Part shown: piece by piece, positions 7,172-15,285 of the stretch
How positions within the stretch are numbered: position 1 is the stretch's first letter
How the letters are laid out: every line of letters begins with the position of its first letter
Assembly (NCBI RefSeq): GCF_900091555.1
Contig: NZ_FMCX01000006.1
Location: forward strand, 29,106-93,105
Direction: 5' to 3'
Origin: Micromonospora mirobrigensis
GTDB taxonomy: Bacteria > Actinomycetota > Actinomycetes > Mycobacteriales > Micromonosporaceae
Length of the DNA: 64,000 bases
Position numbers and translations under genes: made by a program
The notes under the pieces: generated by a model
The model's input: the letters and a program-made list of their open reading frames with translations, nothing else
Databases searched by the model: none
What the model was told of the DNA's origin: nothing

Positions 7172-8380
7172 ATGAGCTGGGGTACGACGAGAGTCCTGGG
7201 CAACCGCGACGCGGGCCGCTACCTGGTCGCGGTGCTGGTGTCCGGCTTCGGCACGGCGGCCATGCTGCTGGTGGCCGCGATCTGGGTGAAGGAGCTGACC
7301 GGCTCCAGCAGCCTCGCCGGGCTGATCACCCTCTGCGTCTGGGGACCCACCCTGGTCGGGCCGCTGATCGGCGTGCTCGCCGACCGGTTCCGCCGCCGCC
7401 CCCTGCTGATCGTCCTGCACCTCGCGATGGCCGCGCTGCTGCCCCTGCTCCTGCTGGTCGACACCGCCGCCCGGGTGTGGCTGATCTTCGTGGTGATGCT
7501 CGCCTACGGGGTGAGCTTCGTGCTGATCGACTCGGCCGAGGCCGCGCTGGTGCCGGCCGTGCTCCCCGACGACCTGCTCGGCGACTTCAACGGGCTGCGC
7601 ACCACGATCAACGAGGGGATGAAGCTGGTCGCCCCGCTCGCCGGGGCCGGCCTCTTCGCCGCGTACGGCGGGCACCCGGTGGTGTTGCTCGACGCGGCCA
7701 CCTTCGCCCTCACCGCACTCGTCCTCACCCGGCTCCGGGTACGCGAGCAGCCACCGCCACCGCTGGAGCGCTGGCGCCGCGAACTCGCGGATGGGCTGAG
7801 CCACCTGTGGGGGCACGCCGCGCTGCTGCACCTGGTCGGCTGCACCGCCGCCGCCATGGTGCTGATCGGGGTCAACGGCGCTCTCGCGTACGCCGTGGTC
7901 GACGCCGGCCTGCGGCGACCGCCGGAGTTCAACGGTCTGCTCGGCACCGTCCAGGGCGTCGGCTCCCTGGTCGGCGGCCTGGCCGCCGGTACGCTGCTGC
8001 GCCGGCTCGGCGCCCGGCGGGTGACCGCGGTGGCGGCCCTCCTGCTCGCCGCCGGCCTGGCGGCGCGTGCGGTGCCCGCCCTCCTGCCGGTGGCCGCCGG
8101 CACCCTGGCGGTCGGGGTCGGCGCGCCGCTGGTGCTGATCACGGTCTGGACCGCCGTGCAGCGGGAGACGCCGGGGTCGCTGGTCGGCCGGGTCTCCGCC
8201 ACCGTCAACACGCTCACCTTCGGCCCTGGCACGCTGGCCGTGCTCGCCGGCGCCGGGCTGCTGGTGCTGGTGGACTATCGGGTGATCATGCTGGTGGCGG
8301 CGGCGGGCGCCCTGCTGCTCGCCGGTTGGGCGCTGCGCGGCGGTGTTAGGAGGGGCCCCTTTTCGACAGACGTCTGTTAA
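7172..8380 (+). CDS. MFS transporter, probable exporter
   Basis: Product of 402 residues with about 12 membrane spans. The start follows GGGGAGGTGCC. MFS landmarks are the loop-2 motif GVLADRFRRRPLL and a symmetrical second half (GTVQGVGSLVGGLAAGTLLRRLGARR). It is divergent from the ArsR-type gene and probably controlled by it. The last residues (GGVRRGPFSTDVC) and the stop are encoded by the GGGGCCCC repeat at 8344-8394, so that repeat has become the 3' end of the gene. The substrate is unknown. Confidence 0.88.
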   Translation: MSWGTTRVLGNRDAGRYLVAVLVSGFGTAAMLLVAAIWVKELTGSSSLAGLITLCVWGPTLVGPLIGVLADRFRRRPLLIVLHLAMAALLPLLLLVDTAARVWLIFVVMLAYGVSFVLIDSAEAALVPAVLPDDLLGDFNGLRTTINEGMKLVAPLAGAGLFAAYGGHPVVLLDAATFALTALVLTRLRVREQPPPPLERWRRELADGLSHLWGHAALLHLVGCTAAAMVLIGVNGALAYAVVDAGLRRPPEFNGLLGTVQGVGSLVGGLAAGTLLRRLGARRVTAVAALLLAAGLAARAVPALLPVAAGTLAVGVGAPLVLITVWTAVQRETPGSLVGRVSATVNTLTFGPGTLAVLAGAGLLVLVDYRVIMLVAAAGALLLAGWALRGGVRRGPFSTDVC

Positions 8381-8394
8381 CAAGGGGCCCCTCC
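8344..8394. repeat. GTTAA/GGGGCCCC palindromic repeat, also a terminator
   Basis: Two GGGGCCCC cores in perfect inverted arrangement: GGAGGGGCCCCTT (8349-8361) and AAGGGGCCCCTCC (8382-8394), joined by a segment ending in GTTAAC. It lies at the junction of two convergent genes and could terminate both. Relatives occur at 41462 and 41759. Confidence 0.75.
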
Positions 8395-8402
8395 TTGCAC
8401 CG

Positions 8403-10181
8403 TCACCAGGCGGACATGTCCGGAAGCTGGTCGATGGAGATGGTCTTCGGGTTGGCCATCGCGGTCTTCCACAGCCCGGCGACGTCCTTGCCGCTGCCGG
8501 CCCAGTCGCGCGACGCCCACACCACGAAGTACGGCCACGGCGCGTCCGAGGCCGGGTTGAGCGGGCTGAACGTCTCCGCCACGCCGGTGGTCTTCGAGCC
8601 GCTGACCGCCCTGGTGGTGTCGAAGTCGCTCCAGCTCTGGAAGTAGTCGGAGGTGACCAGGTCGACGTAGCCGTCACCCGGGTACCAGGACGCCAGCGAG
8701 CTGCCCTGGCCGCTGGCCATGCCGTTGAACACCCAGACGATGTTGTGCGCCCCGGCGCGCTGCGCCCGGTCGTAGATCAGCCGCCAGAGCTGCTTGTACG
8801 CGTCCTGGCCCTTCTTGGTCCACCACATGTAGTTGTTGTTCGCCTCGTGCAGCGGCCGGAACAGCACCGGCACCCCGGCGTCGCCCATCTTCTTCAGCTC
8901 GCCGACCACCAGGTCGATGTCCTTGTAGAGCTGGGACGACGGGTTGGTCAGGTCCGGCTGGAAGTCGCACGGGGCGGAGTAGTTGCCGCCGCGCGGGCAG
9001 TACCAGTGCCACTGGAAGGCGACGATGCCCTTGCGCGACCTCGCCCAGTCGATCACCTGCTGGGTCTGGATGCTGCCCTTGGTGTACTCCATGAAGTCGA
9101 ACGCCACCATCGCCGGGTAGCGGCCGGTCAGCTGCTGCACCTTGTCCGCGTCCGGCAGGTCGGTCTGGCCGCTGACGAACTGGTGGGTCTTCAGGTAGCA
9201 GATCAGGTTGCGCACCTTGGAGTTCGCCTGCGGATCGGCCGGCTCCTGCCCACAGCTCGGGCCCGGCGGGGTGGGCGGCTTGACCGCGTACACCTCGAAC
9301 TCGTAGAGCGAGTAACCCCAGGCGGTGCCGCGCGCGGTGCCCGACATCCGGACGTACCGGCCGCTGCCGGTCACCGGCACGGCGTCCAGCCCGCCGTCAC
9401 CCGTGGTGGTGCTGTAGACCGAGGTCCAGCTGGTCCCGTCGGTCGAGGTCTGGATCTGGTACGCCCTGCCGTACGCCGCCTCCCAGCGCAGGTTCACCTG
9501 CGCGATCGGGTACGTGGCGCCCAGGTCCACCTGGATCCACTGCGGGTCGCTGTAGAGGCTGGACCAGCGGGTCCCGCCGTTGCCGTCGACGGCCAGCCCG
9601 GAGGCGAGCGCGGTGCTCTCGTTCGACGACGCGGTGGTCGGCCGGTTCAACGCCAGGTTCCCGGTCGGCGTGCTGGTCGGGTTCGGGTCGACCGTCGGGC
9701 TCGGGCTGGGCGTGGGGGTGCCCGTCGGACTCGTGGTCGGGGTGGGGCTCGGGTTGGTGCCGGTGTCGCCGCAGGCCGCCCCGTTGAGGGTGAACGCGGT
9801 CGGGGCCGGGTTCGAGCCGCTGAAGGTGACGTTGAAGCCGAAGTTCACCGAACCGCCGGCCGGGATGCTCGCGTTGTAGCTGACGTTCGTGGCGGTGGCG
9901 TTCGCCCCGGACTGGGTCTTCGTGGCGTTCCACATGTCGCCGATGACCTGGTTGCCGGGGAAGGTCCAGCCCACGGTCCAGCCGTTCACGGCGGAGGCGC
10001 TGGAGTTCGTGACGATCACGTTGGTGCTCGCACCGCCGCCCCAGGAGTTGGTGACCTGGTACTGCACCTGGCAGGTGCTGGCGGCTGCGTGTGCGGCAGG
10101 CATGGTGACCAGGGCGGTGCCGAGCACGGTGACGGCCGCCGCCGCTCCGGCCAGGTACGCCCTGGTGTGTCGCTGTGACAT
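8403..10181 (-). CDS. Secreted GH26 beta-mannanase with CBM2 and discoidin domain
   Basis: Product of 592 residues: signal peptide (1-33, ending AAHAA), CBM2-type cellulose-binding domain (about 36-138, STCQVQYQVTNSWGGG to LNGAACG), Pro/Thr/Ser linker (139-173), F5/8 type C (CBM32-like) domain (174-300), short Pro linker, then a GH26 barrel (about 318-592). RPLHEANN supplies the acid/base Glu446; Glu536 in GVAETF is the likely nucleophile. It is exported, binds plant cell-wall polymer and hydrolyses beta-mannan. It is a single gene with a promoter and possible operator at 10317-10345, and a repeat-based terminator at its 3' side. Confidence 0.9.
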   Translation of the reverse strand: MSQRHTRAYLAGAAAAVTVLGTALVTMPAAHAAASTCQVQYQVTNSWGGGASTNVIVTNSSASAVNGWTVGWTFPGNQVIGDMWNATKTQSGANATATNVSYNASIPAGGSVNFGFNVTFSGSNPAPTAFTLNGAACGDTGTNPSPTPTTSPTGTPTPSPSPTVDPNPTSTPTGNLALNRPTTASSNESTALASGLAVDGNGGTRWSSLYSDPQWIQVDLGATYPIAQVNLRWEAAYGRAYQIQTSTDGTSWTSVYSTTTGDGGLDAVPVTGSGRYVRMSGTARGTAWGYSLYEFEVYAVKPPTPPGPSCGQEPADPQANSKVRNLICYLKTHQFVSGQTDLPDADKVQQLTGRYPAMVAFDFMEYTKGSIQTQQVIDWARSRKGIVAFQWHWYCPRGGNYSAPCDFQPDLTNPSSQLYKDIDLVVGELKKMGDAGVPVLFRPLHEANNNYMWWTKKGQDAYKQLWRLIYDRAQRAGAHNIVWVFNGMASGQGSSLASWYPGDGYVDLVTSDYFQSWSDFDTTRAVSGSKTTGVAETFSPLNPASDAPWPYFVVWASRDWAGSGKDVAGLWKTAMANPKTISIDQLPDMSAW

Positions 10182-10316
10182 GGGTTCTCCCGGGACGGGT
10201 TGGGAAGGGTGCGCGTGCAGCGCTGTCGTGGCGCGGACGCGGTGGTTCGCCCGCTCTGCCCGGACGGGTCGCCCGGTCGTTTGCCCCCGACCGTGGACCC
10301 AGAGGAGATATCGACG

Positions 10317-10345
10317 ATGGTGTGATGAACCGGTTAACTTGTCAA
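10317..10345 (-). promoter_or_regulatory. GH26 promoter with AACCGGTT operator in the spacer
   Basis: On the minus strand TTGACA (10345-10340) is followed after 17 bases by CACCAT (10322-10317). The palindrome AACCGGTT (10328-10335) sits between the boxes, the classic position for a LacI-type sugar-responsive repressor. The rest of 10182-10451 shows no gene. Confidence 0.5.
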
Positions 10346-10451
10346 CCCCTCATGGAGCGGCTGACCGTACGGTTCATCCCGAAATAGGCGGTCGTAGCGG
10401 CGGCGGACAGACCTGAACCGGTCCAGTCGATGTGGCAGACCCGAAAACGAC

Positions 10452-10481
10452 GAAGGGCCGGCCCGTGTGGGCCGGCCCTTC
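10452..10481. terminator. Hairpin below the tRNA-Ser remnant
   Basis: A 13-bp perfect stem GAAGGGCCGGCCC / GGGCCGGCCCTTC with loop GTGT. It was probably the original terminator of tRNA-Ser(GGA) before the element inserted. Confidence 0.75.
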
Positions 10482-10488
10482 GTCGACG

Positions 10489-10543
10489 GCGGAGGATACG
10501 AGATTCGAACTCGTGAGGGTGTAAACCCAACACGCTTTCCAAG
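10489..10543 (-). repeat. attL: remnant of the 3' part of tRNA-Ser(GGA)
   Basis: These 55 bases match 27260-27314, the 3' part of the intact tRNA-Ser(GGA), with one difference (10523 A, 27294 T). Only the anticodon-stem 3' side, variable arm, T arm and acceptor 3' strand are present; the 5' half is missing, so it is not a working tRNA gene. It marks the left junction of the integrated element. Confidence 0.9.
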
Positions 10544-10643
10544 TCTGCTGTCTGGTGTTCAGCCAATGCCGGTGCCGTCCCGACCGAGGGCGACCGTCGG
10601 TACCGTGGCCCCGACGGACGGCGGTGGACGTGGACGAACGAGA

Positions 10644-10659
10644 CGGCAACTGAGACGAC
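10644..10659 (+). repeat. Terminal direct repeat, left copy (possible Int arm site)
   Basis: CGGCAACTGAGACGAC, identical to 27162-27177 near the right end and in the same orientation, about 100 bases inside each att site. Paired repeats inside both ends suggest integrase arm-type or Xis binding sites. Confidence 0.5.
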
Positions 10660-10805
10660 CGGGCGCTGGTCAGCGACCGAGGTCAATTACCACTTCCGGA
10701 CGGCGGAGTCAACTACTTAAAGTAGCGGATCTACGACACATCTGATACGGGCTGGGGCGCTGCTCGGTGTGGCGCACCGCCGATGTAAGGTGAAAAAATG
10801 CCGGG

Positions 10806-12260
10806 ATGCCTGACATCGAGCTTCCCGTTGGCAGCCTACTGCTGGACACATTCAACCCTAGGCACAGGGAAGTGCACAGTCAGGACGAGGCGATCGCCGC
10901 TATCCTTGCGCGTCATCCGTCCAAGCTGCTTGCCCTCGCGGAACACATTGCTAGCCACGGCATGAATCCCATGGACCGCATGCTTGTCCTTGAGAACGCC
11001 GGTGGCGGCTACATCGTACTTGAAGGCAACCGCAGGACCGCTGCCCTCAAGCTGATGCACAACCCGGACCTGTGTCCCGATGCTAAGACCCGTAAGGCAT
11101 TTGCCGCGATCGCTGCCGATGGGCGTGCCCCAGAGACGGTGCTCTGCGCACAAGTCCAGAGCCGCGAGGAGGCAGCCCCGTGGTTGCTGGTGCGCCACGG
11201 CGGAGAGTTGGACGGCGCGGGCATCGTGCGCTGGAGCGCGGGAATGCGCGTCCGGTTCGAGGCGAAGCCAGGCAGTCAGGACTACAAGGCGGTGGCTGTC
11301 CTGGATTGGCTGACGGAAAAGGCGGAAGCGGGCGCGAACCAGGATCTAGGCACGGCCATCGAATTCGTATTTGATGAGAAGTTGACAACTTTCGGACGTC
11401 TCGTGAGCGGCCCCCGGTTTCGCAACTTCTGTGGCTTTAGCCTTAGCGATCGGGATGTCACGCTGACTGAGCGCCCCGAGGTAGTAGTCCAACGACTGAG
11501 TCACGTATTGCGCGATTTTCAGGGTGTGGATGGTCAGCGGGGCCTTTCCGTCAGCGACTTGAAGAGCAAAGATCAGCGAGACAATTACGTCGATGGTCTA
11601 ATAAAGATCTTTAGGGCAGACGTAGTGGATGGTACCTCCGAGGACCAGGACTCAGACGATCCCGAGGAGGAACAACCCACACCGCGGACTGGCGCCGGAT
11701 CGCCCACTGGTGCAAAAACGAACCCAGGGTCAAGCACGCCGGGTCCTGAGTCGAAGCCCGGCGGACAGTCGAAGTCTGGGAGTCCAGCTACTGGAAGCGG
11801 CGCGGCCAAAGCAAAGCGCGGGCAGCCGGCGCGGCCTACAAAGCTTTTTGGTGGACTGAAGCTGCAAAATTGCTCAAAGCGAACCAAGGATGTATTGCGG
11901 GAAATTCAGCAGATTGACATCGACAAGTTCCGAAACAGTGCCGCTGCGCTTACTCGCATGTTGGTAGAGCTTGTTGTGGTTGAGGCCATCCAGAAAAAGG
12001 GTTGGAGAAATCCCGAGCGTCAAGAGCTGAAGGAGCGCGTGCGCACTTGCCTCGGCAAGCTTGACCCAGAGGAGAGTAACCCAAGATACAAGGACGTTCG
12101 GAATCAAATCGCCGCGCGGGACAGCCTGATTTCTGCAAACACAATGAACGCCTTCCTGCACAATGCCAACTACTTCCCCTCCGCGACGGAGCTTAGGTCC
12201 ATCTCCGACAAGTACGTTGGGCTCTTGGAAGATTTGGATGCCGAAATGGGTAAGGTCTGA
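10806..12260 (+). CDS. ParB/Srx-fold protein with C-terminal helical domain
   Basis: Product of 484 residues. The N-terminal part (about 1-170) is ParB/sulfiredoxin-like: LDTFNPRH (13-20) and the signature LEGNRRTAALKL (72-82). A long middle part (about 171-275) is followed by an acidic, then Ser/Pro/Gly-rich linker (278-343). The C-terminal domain (345-484) is helical and ends NAFLHNANYFPSATELRSISDKY, a pattern I associate with other stand-alone ParB-like proteins. The EGNRR motif in this fold binds or hydrolyses nucleotide; nuclease activity is possible but unproven. The downstream methyltransferase starts six bases after its stop. Lower GC than its neighbours points to separate acquisition. 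The best SD fits a different-frame ATG at 10798, so start control is unclear. Confidence 0.75.
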   Translation: MPDIELPVGSLLLDTFNPRHREVHSQDEAIAAILARHPSKLLALAEHIASHGMNPMDRMLVLENAGGGYIVLEGNRRTAALKLMHNPDLCPDAKTRKAFAAIAADGRAPETVLCAQVQSREEAAPWLLVRHGGELDGAGIVRWSAGMRVRFEAKPGSQDYKAVAVLDWLTEKAEAGANQDLGTAIEFVFDEKLTTFGRLVSGPRFRNFCGFSLSDRDVTLTERPEVVVQRLSHVLRDFQGVDGQRGLSVSDLKSKDQRDNYVDGLIKIFRADVVDGTSEDQDSDDPEEEQPTPRTGAGSPTGAKTNPGSSTPGPESKPGGQSKSGSPATGSGAAKAKRGQPARPTKLFGGLKLQNCSKRTKDVLREIQQIDIDKFRNSAAALTRMLVELVVVEAIQKKGWRNPERQELKERVRTCLGKLDPEESNPRYKDVRNQIAARDSLISANTMNAFLHNANYFPSATELRSISDKYVGLLEDLDAEMGKV

Positions 12261-12266
12261 TCAGCA

Positions 12267-13169
12267 GTGAAACCGATTAGCCCTCTTAGGTATCCCGGCG
12301 GGAAGGGTAAGATGACACCCTTTCTCAGGCAGGCGATTGCCGAACAACGTCCAAGACCCAAGGTCTATGTAGAGCCTTTTGCGGGAGGGGCGGGGGCTGC
12401 CCTGGCTCTTCTGCGCGCCGAGGTGGTGGACCGTGTCGTTCTCAACGACTTGAACAGGGGAATTGCCCAATTCTGGCGCTCGGTCTTCAGCGAGTCAAAG
12501 GAGTTCGCGAGACTTGTTGAGCTGACTAAGCCAACGATGGACGAGTGGCACCGTCAGCGATCGATCTACCTGGACGCCGGATCATCGGGTATAGAACTGG
12601 GGTTCGCCACCTTCTTCCTCAATCGAACGAATAGATCGGGGATTCTTGGGGCGAGGCCGATTGGCGGCATGGAGCAGACTGGTAACTGGAAGATCGACGC
12701 TCGGTACAGCGCCAAAGACTTAGCAAAGCGCATTCTGGATCTCGGGGGATACAGGCATCGCGTTGAGATTCGTGAGCAGGACGGTATTAGTCTTTGCGAG
12801 ACTTTCTCTGCATCGGATCGAACGGTATTCCTGAACGTTGACCCTCCCTACCTTGGGCAGGGCGACGAGTTGTACATGAACACCCTGCAATGGGAGGACC
12901 ATGTACGTCTAGCGAAAGTCCTGGAGGAAGGGCCGCCCTATTGGGTAATGACCTACGGCATTGACCAGCGGGTACCTGATGTCCTATATCCTACTTATCC
13001 GTGTGCCATTTTTAGCATCTCTCACACTGCCTACAGTCAGCGAGTTGGCCGAGAGTACCTGGTTATCTCGAAAAACATGCGTCTGAGTGACCTGAGCGGG
13101 ATCGGTAGCCGGACTGGTGAGTGGTTGCCAGGTAGAGCTCCTGAATCGGCAATACCGACACTCTTCTAG
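12267..13169 (+). CDS. D12-class N6-adenine DNA methyltransferase, orphan
   Basis: Product of 300 residues of the Dam/D12 class. In order: YPGGKGKM (9-16), VEPFAGGAGA (35-44, S-adenosylmethionine motif I), FLNRTNRSGIL (117-127, the family's NR..SG block) and DPPY (192-195, motif IV). All key residues are present, so it is probably active; the target sequence cannot be read from the protein. The GTG start lies six bases after the ParB-like gene. No restriction endonuclease of recognised type is adjacent, so the ParB-like protein is the only candidate partner. Confidence 0.9.
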   Translation: MKPISPLRYPGGKGKMTPFLRQAIAEQRPRPKVYVEPFAGGAGAALALLRAEVVDRVVLNDLNRGIAQFWRSVFSESKEFARLVELTKPTMDEWHRQRSIYLDAGSSGIELGFATFFLNRTNRSGILGARPIGGMEQTGNWKIDARYSAKDLAKRILDLGGYRHRVEIREQDGISLCETFSASDRTVFLNVDPPYLGQGDELYMNTLQWEDHVRLAKVLEEGPPYWVMTYGIDQRVPDVLYPTYPCAIFSISHTAYSQRVGREYLVISKNMRLSDLSGIGSRTGEWLPGRAPESAIPTLF

Positions 13170-13180
13170 ATGGATGCTCG

Positions 13181-13735
13181 TTACGAGGTCGCTTCGCCAG
13201 TGAGCATCGATGGTATCTCAGACTGCGAGATCACTTGTCCCGGTCCAATGAAGCGCCGAGCCACGAGCAAGCCGGCTTGATGTGCCTCTACGCCCGCGTG
13301 GCTAGCCGAAGCGTCCGCGATGAGCCACGGTGTCAGGTTGCGCTCGAAAGCGTCTACCGCCCCCTTCAGGACGCAGCTTTCGGTTGCAATCCCGCAGAAG
13401 TAAAACTCATCCCATCCCCGTTGGGCGAAAAGCTCCTCTGATTCACGACTGAAGGGGCTGTAGATCAGCTTATCTAGCACAGTTCCCCGATGTAGGTATG
13501 GCCGCAGTTCCGGCACAATATCGGTTTCAGGCGATGCCTGGAGTTTCCGCCAACCAAAGAATCGTTCGAAAGGGCTGCCCGGGTAGTTCAGATAGCGGGT
13601 GAAGAGGGTGTCTCCGCCAGCGCCCTGCCAGCGTCGTACTAGATCGGCGACAACCGGAACCACATGGGCGGATTGCTCTCGCACGAACCCATTCTGCATG
13701 TCAGTTACTACAAGGACCTGACGACCCGCTGTCAC
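13181..13735 (-). CDS. Isochorismatase-family cysteine hydrolase
   Basis: Product of 184 residues, started at the GTG at 13735 with GAGG eight bases upstream and five bases after the stop of the preceding minus-strand gene. The catalytic triad is visible: Asp12 (VVTDMQNGF), Lys89 (LDKLIYSP) and Cys121 (GIATESCV). Members hydrolyse isochorismate, nicotinamide, ureido compounds or other small amides; no context fixes the substrate. It forms an operon with the HTH-like gene upstream and is convergent with the methyltransferase (only 11 bases between stops). Confidence 0.88.
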   Translation of the reverse strand: MTAGRQVLVVTDMQNGFVREQSAHVVPVVADLVRRWQGAGGDTLFTRYLNYPGSPFERFFGWRKLQASPETDIVPELRPYLHRGTVLDKLIYSPFSRESEELFAQRGWDEFYFCGIATESCVLKGAVDAFERNLTPWLIADASASHAGVEAHQAGLLVARRFIGPGQVISQSEIPSMLTGEATS

Positions 13736-13739
13736 AGCC

Positions 13740-14906
13740 TTAACCTCGATCCGTATCGCGCAGGGTTTCGATGGCCTGCTCAAGGGCTGGTAGGAGATCG
13801 CTCGTTCGCAGAACTGCCCTACGCATCGCCTGATGTTGTCCGGTCTCCCGTGGTCGAGAAGTCGTTAACCGGGAACGGATGCCCCGGAGGTAACGCCACC
13901 CGTGTTCCGGGGACACGTCCGGGTCGCCGCCCTGCTCGATCCGCCGAGTAATGGCATCGGTGAACGCCCACATCGACTGGACTGCAAGTTCGCATGCGAC
14001 CAGCTCGGTTTCCGTCAAAGCTCGTTCAGGTGCGACCGGATGGTAGACAACCCCAGACCAGGATGCGTAGCCCGACGAGATGCCGCGTACGCCGAACGAC
14101 TCGATGCCGCCGTGGTCGTACGCATCCGCAAGGAGCGATTGTTCGATCAACTCAGCGTGGGCCAGGTGCTCGTCGTCCATCGGCCGATCGCGGTGCAGCA
14201 GCACCGATGGCGTCGACATGATGCGTAGCGCTGGCTCGACCAGCTCAGCCGGCCACGCAGGTTCGGTAACCCAGTGCGTGCCAAGGACGTAGAGCCCTGC
14301 GACGTCGGTGCCGGGAACGGTGCGGGTCAGGTAGTCCGATGCCCACTTGATGTTGTCGCCGTAGGACACCTTGCGCCAAGCGGCCAGAGCGGCAATGGAC
14401 GACATCTGCAATGACTCGACCAGGTGAAAGACCGCCGAGCCGCAGGGCCAGACGTAGAGGGTGCAGTCACCTTCGGGGTGCTCAACTGCGGCAGAGTCAC
14501 AGGCGTACCACTGGCGCTCGGCCGGTACGCAGCCTGCGTCGTCTCGTAGGACGGCTGCTGCCTCGGCCCCCACATACGCTGGCACGAACTTGTGCGATCG
14601 GACCGAGAAGTGTGGGCGTTCCTCCCCGCCACTGGTCAGCTCCCCGAACAGGTCGTGCTGCTTCGCTCCGTACGCCAAGCAGTACAGCTGCCGGTAGATC
14701 GGGTCGGTGACCGCCACGCGCCCAGTTTCGTGGCGGTACATCGCCTTCTCGATGGCCTCCACAGTCGGTGTCTCCCGGATGCCGTGCTGTAGACCCAGGC
14801 GGTGCAGCTCGCGCGCGGCGCGCTTCCGGGAGTCCCAGCCGGTCGCCTTGCGTCGATTGACCAGCACAAGGTTGGGCTTGAACTGTCGAATGGCCTCAAT
14901 GGACAT
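13740..14906 (-). CDS. Putative XRE-like regulatory protein
   Basis: Product of 388 residues. The N-terminal 80 or so (SRKRAARELHRLGLQHGI, then AMYRHETGRVAVTDPIYRQLYCLAYGAKQHDLFG) resemble the HTH_XRE domains of actinomycete regulators, ending in the usual 'YCLAYG...DLFG' helix. The remaining 300 residues (APAYVGAEAAAVL, TLYVWPCGSAVFHLVESL, YASWSGVVYHPVAP) are not recognised and could be a ligand or effector domain. It is cotranscribed with the isochorismatase-like gene. The regulator reading is tentative. Confidence 0.6.
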   Translation of the reverse strand: MSIEAIRQFKPNLVLVNRRKATGWDSRKRAARELHRLGLQHGIRETPTVEAIEKAMYRHETGRVAVTDPIYRQLYCLAYGAKQHDLFGELTSGGEERPHFSVRSHKFVPAYVGAEAAAVLRDDAGCVPAERQWYACDSAAVEHPEGDCTLYVWPCGSAVFHLVESLQMSSIAALAAWRKVSYGDNIKWASDYLTRTVPGTDVAGLYVLGTHWVTEPAWPAELVEPALRIMSTPSVLLHRDRPMDDEHLAHAELIEQSLLADAYDHGGIESFGVRGISSGYASWSGVVYHPVAPERALTETELVACELAVQSMWAFTDAITRRIEQGGDPDVSPEHGWRYLRGIRSRLTTSRPRETGQHQAMRRAVLRTSDLLPALEQAIETLRDTDRG

Positions 14907-15033
14907 GGCGCGTGTCCTTCGTGTCCATGCATAGGAGCTGCCCGATCCGTCGATCCCCGGGCAGTCTCATTGGCAGGCGAGCAAGGAGCCGCCACAGATC
15001 GAAGCCAGGGATGGGAGACAACGGTGATCCGAG

Positions 15034-15258
15034 CTAGTCGGCGGAAGTGCCTCGGCGCGGTCGCCCGGCCTGCCACTGCTGGATGGTCTTCGGTCGCCAG
15101 GCAGGCGACCGACCGAACATGCGGTCCGGCGCGGGCGCCTGGCCGCGGGACACGTACGAGGCCCAGGTGGCACGGCTGATCGGCACACCTACCGACGCCA
15201 GGTAGGTGCGAACGTGCTCGGTGGTCCACCAATCGCCGGGCAGCTCGGTAGCAGTCAT
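15034..15258 (-). CDS. Small HTH DNA-binding protein of the element
   Basis: Product of 74 residues: WWTTEHVRTYLASVGVPISRATWASYVSRGQAPAPDRMFGRSPAWRPKTIQQWQAGRPRRG. The order (TTEHV..YL, TWASYVSRGQAP.PD, G..P.W....I..W) is that of small MerR/AlpA-like winged-helix proteins that act as regulators or excisionases in actinomycete elements. The ATG at 15258 faces the operator-like repeats at 15291-15337, so it probably binds there. The rest of ORF frame upstream of this ATG is not coding. Confidence 0.7.
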   Translation of the reverse strand: MTATELPGDWWTTEHVRTYLASVGVPISRATWASYVSRGQAPAPDRMFGRSPAWRPKTIQQWQAGRPRRGTSAD

Positions 15259-15285
15259 CAGTACAAGCCTACGCGGCAGAGGTGC

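Noticed and set aside
8343..10178. 611-codon open frame opposite the mannanase gene
   Set aside because: It is a GC-driven shadow: the opposite strand has a signal peptide, CBM2, discoidin and GH26 domains with intact catalytic residues.
10489..10543. Possible second tRNA-Ser gene
   Set aside because: Only the 3' part is present; there is no D arm, 5' acceptor strand or complete anticodon loop. It is the attL remnant.
13169..13181. Restriction endonuclease partner for the adenine methyltransferase downstream of it
   Set aside because: The next gene is on the other strand and is an isochorismatase-type hydrolase with an Asp-Lys-Cys triad, not a nuclease.
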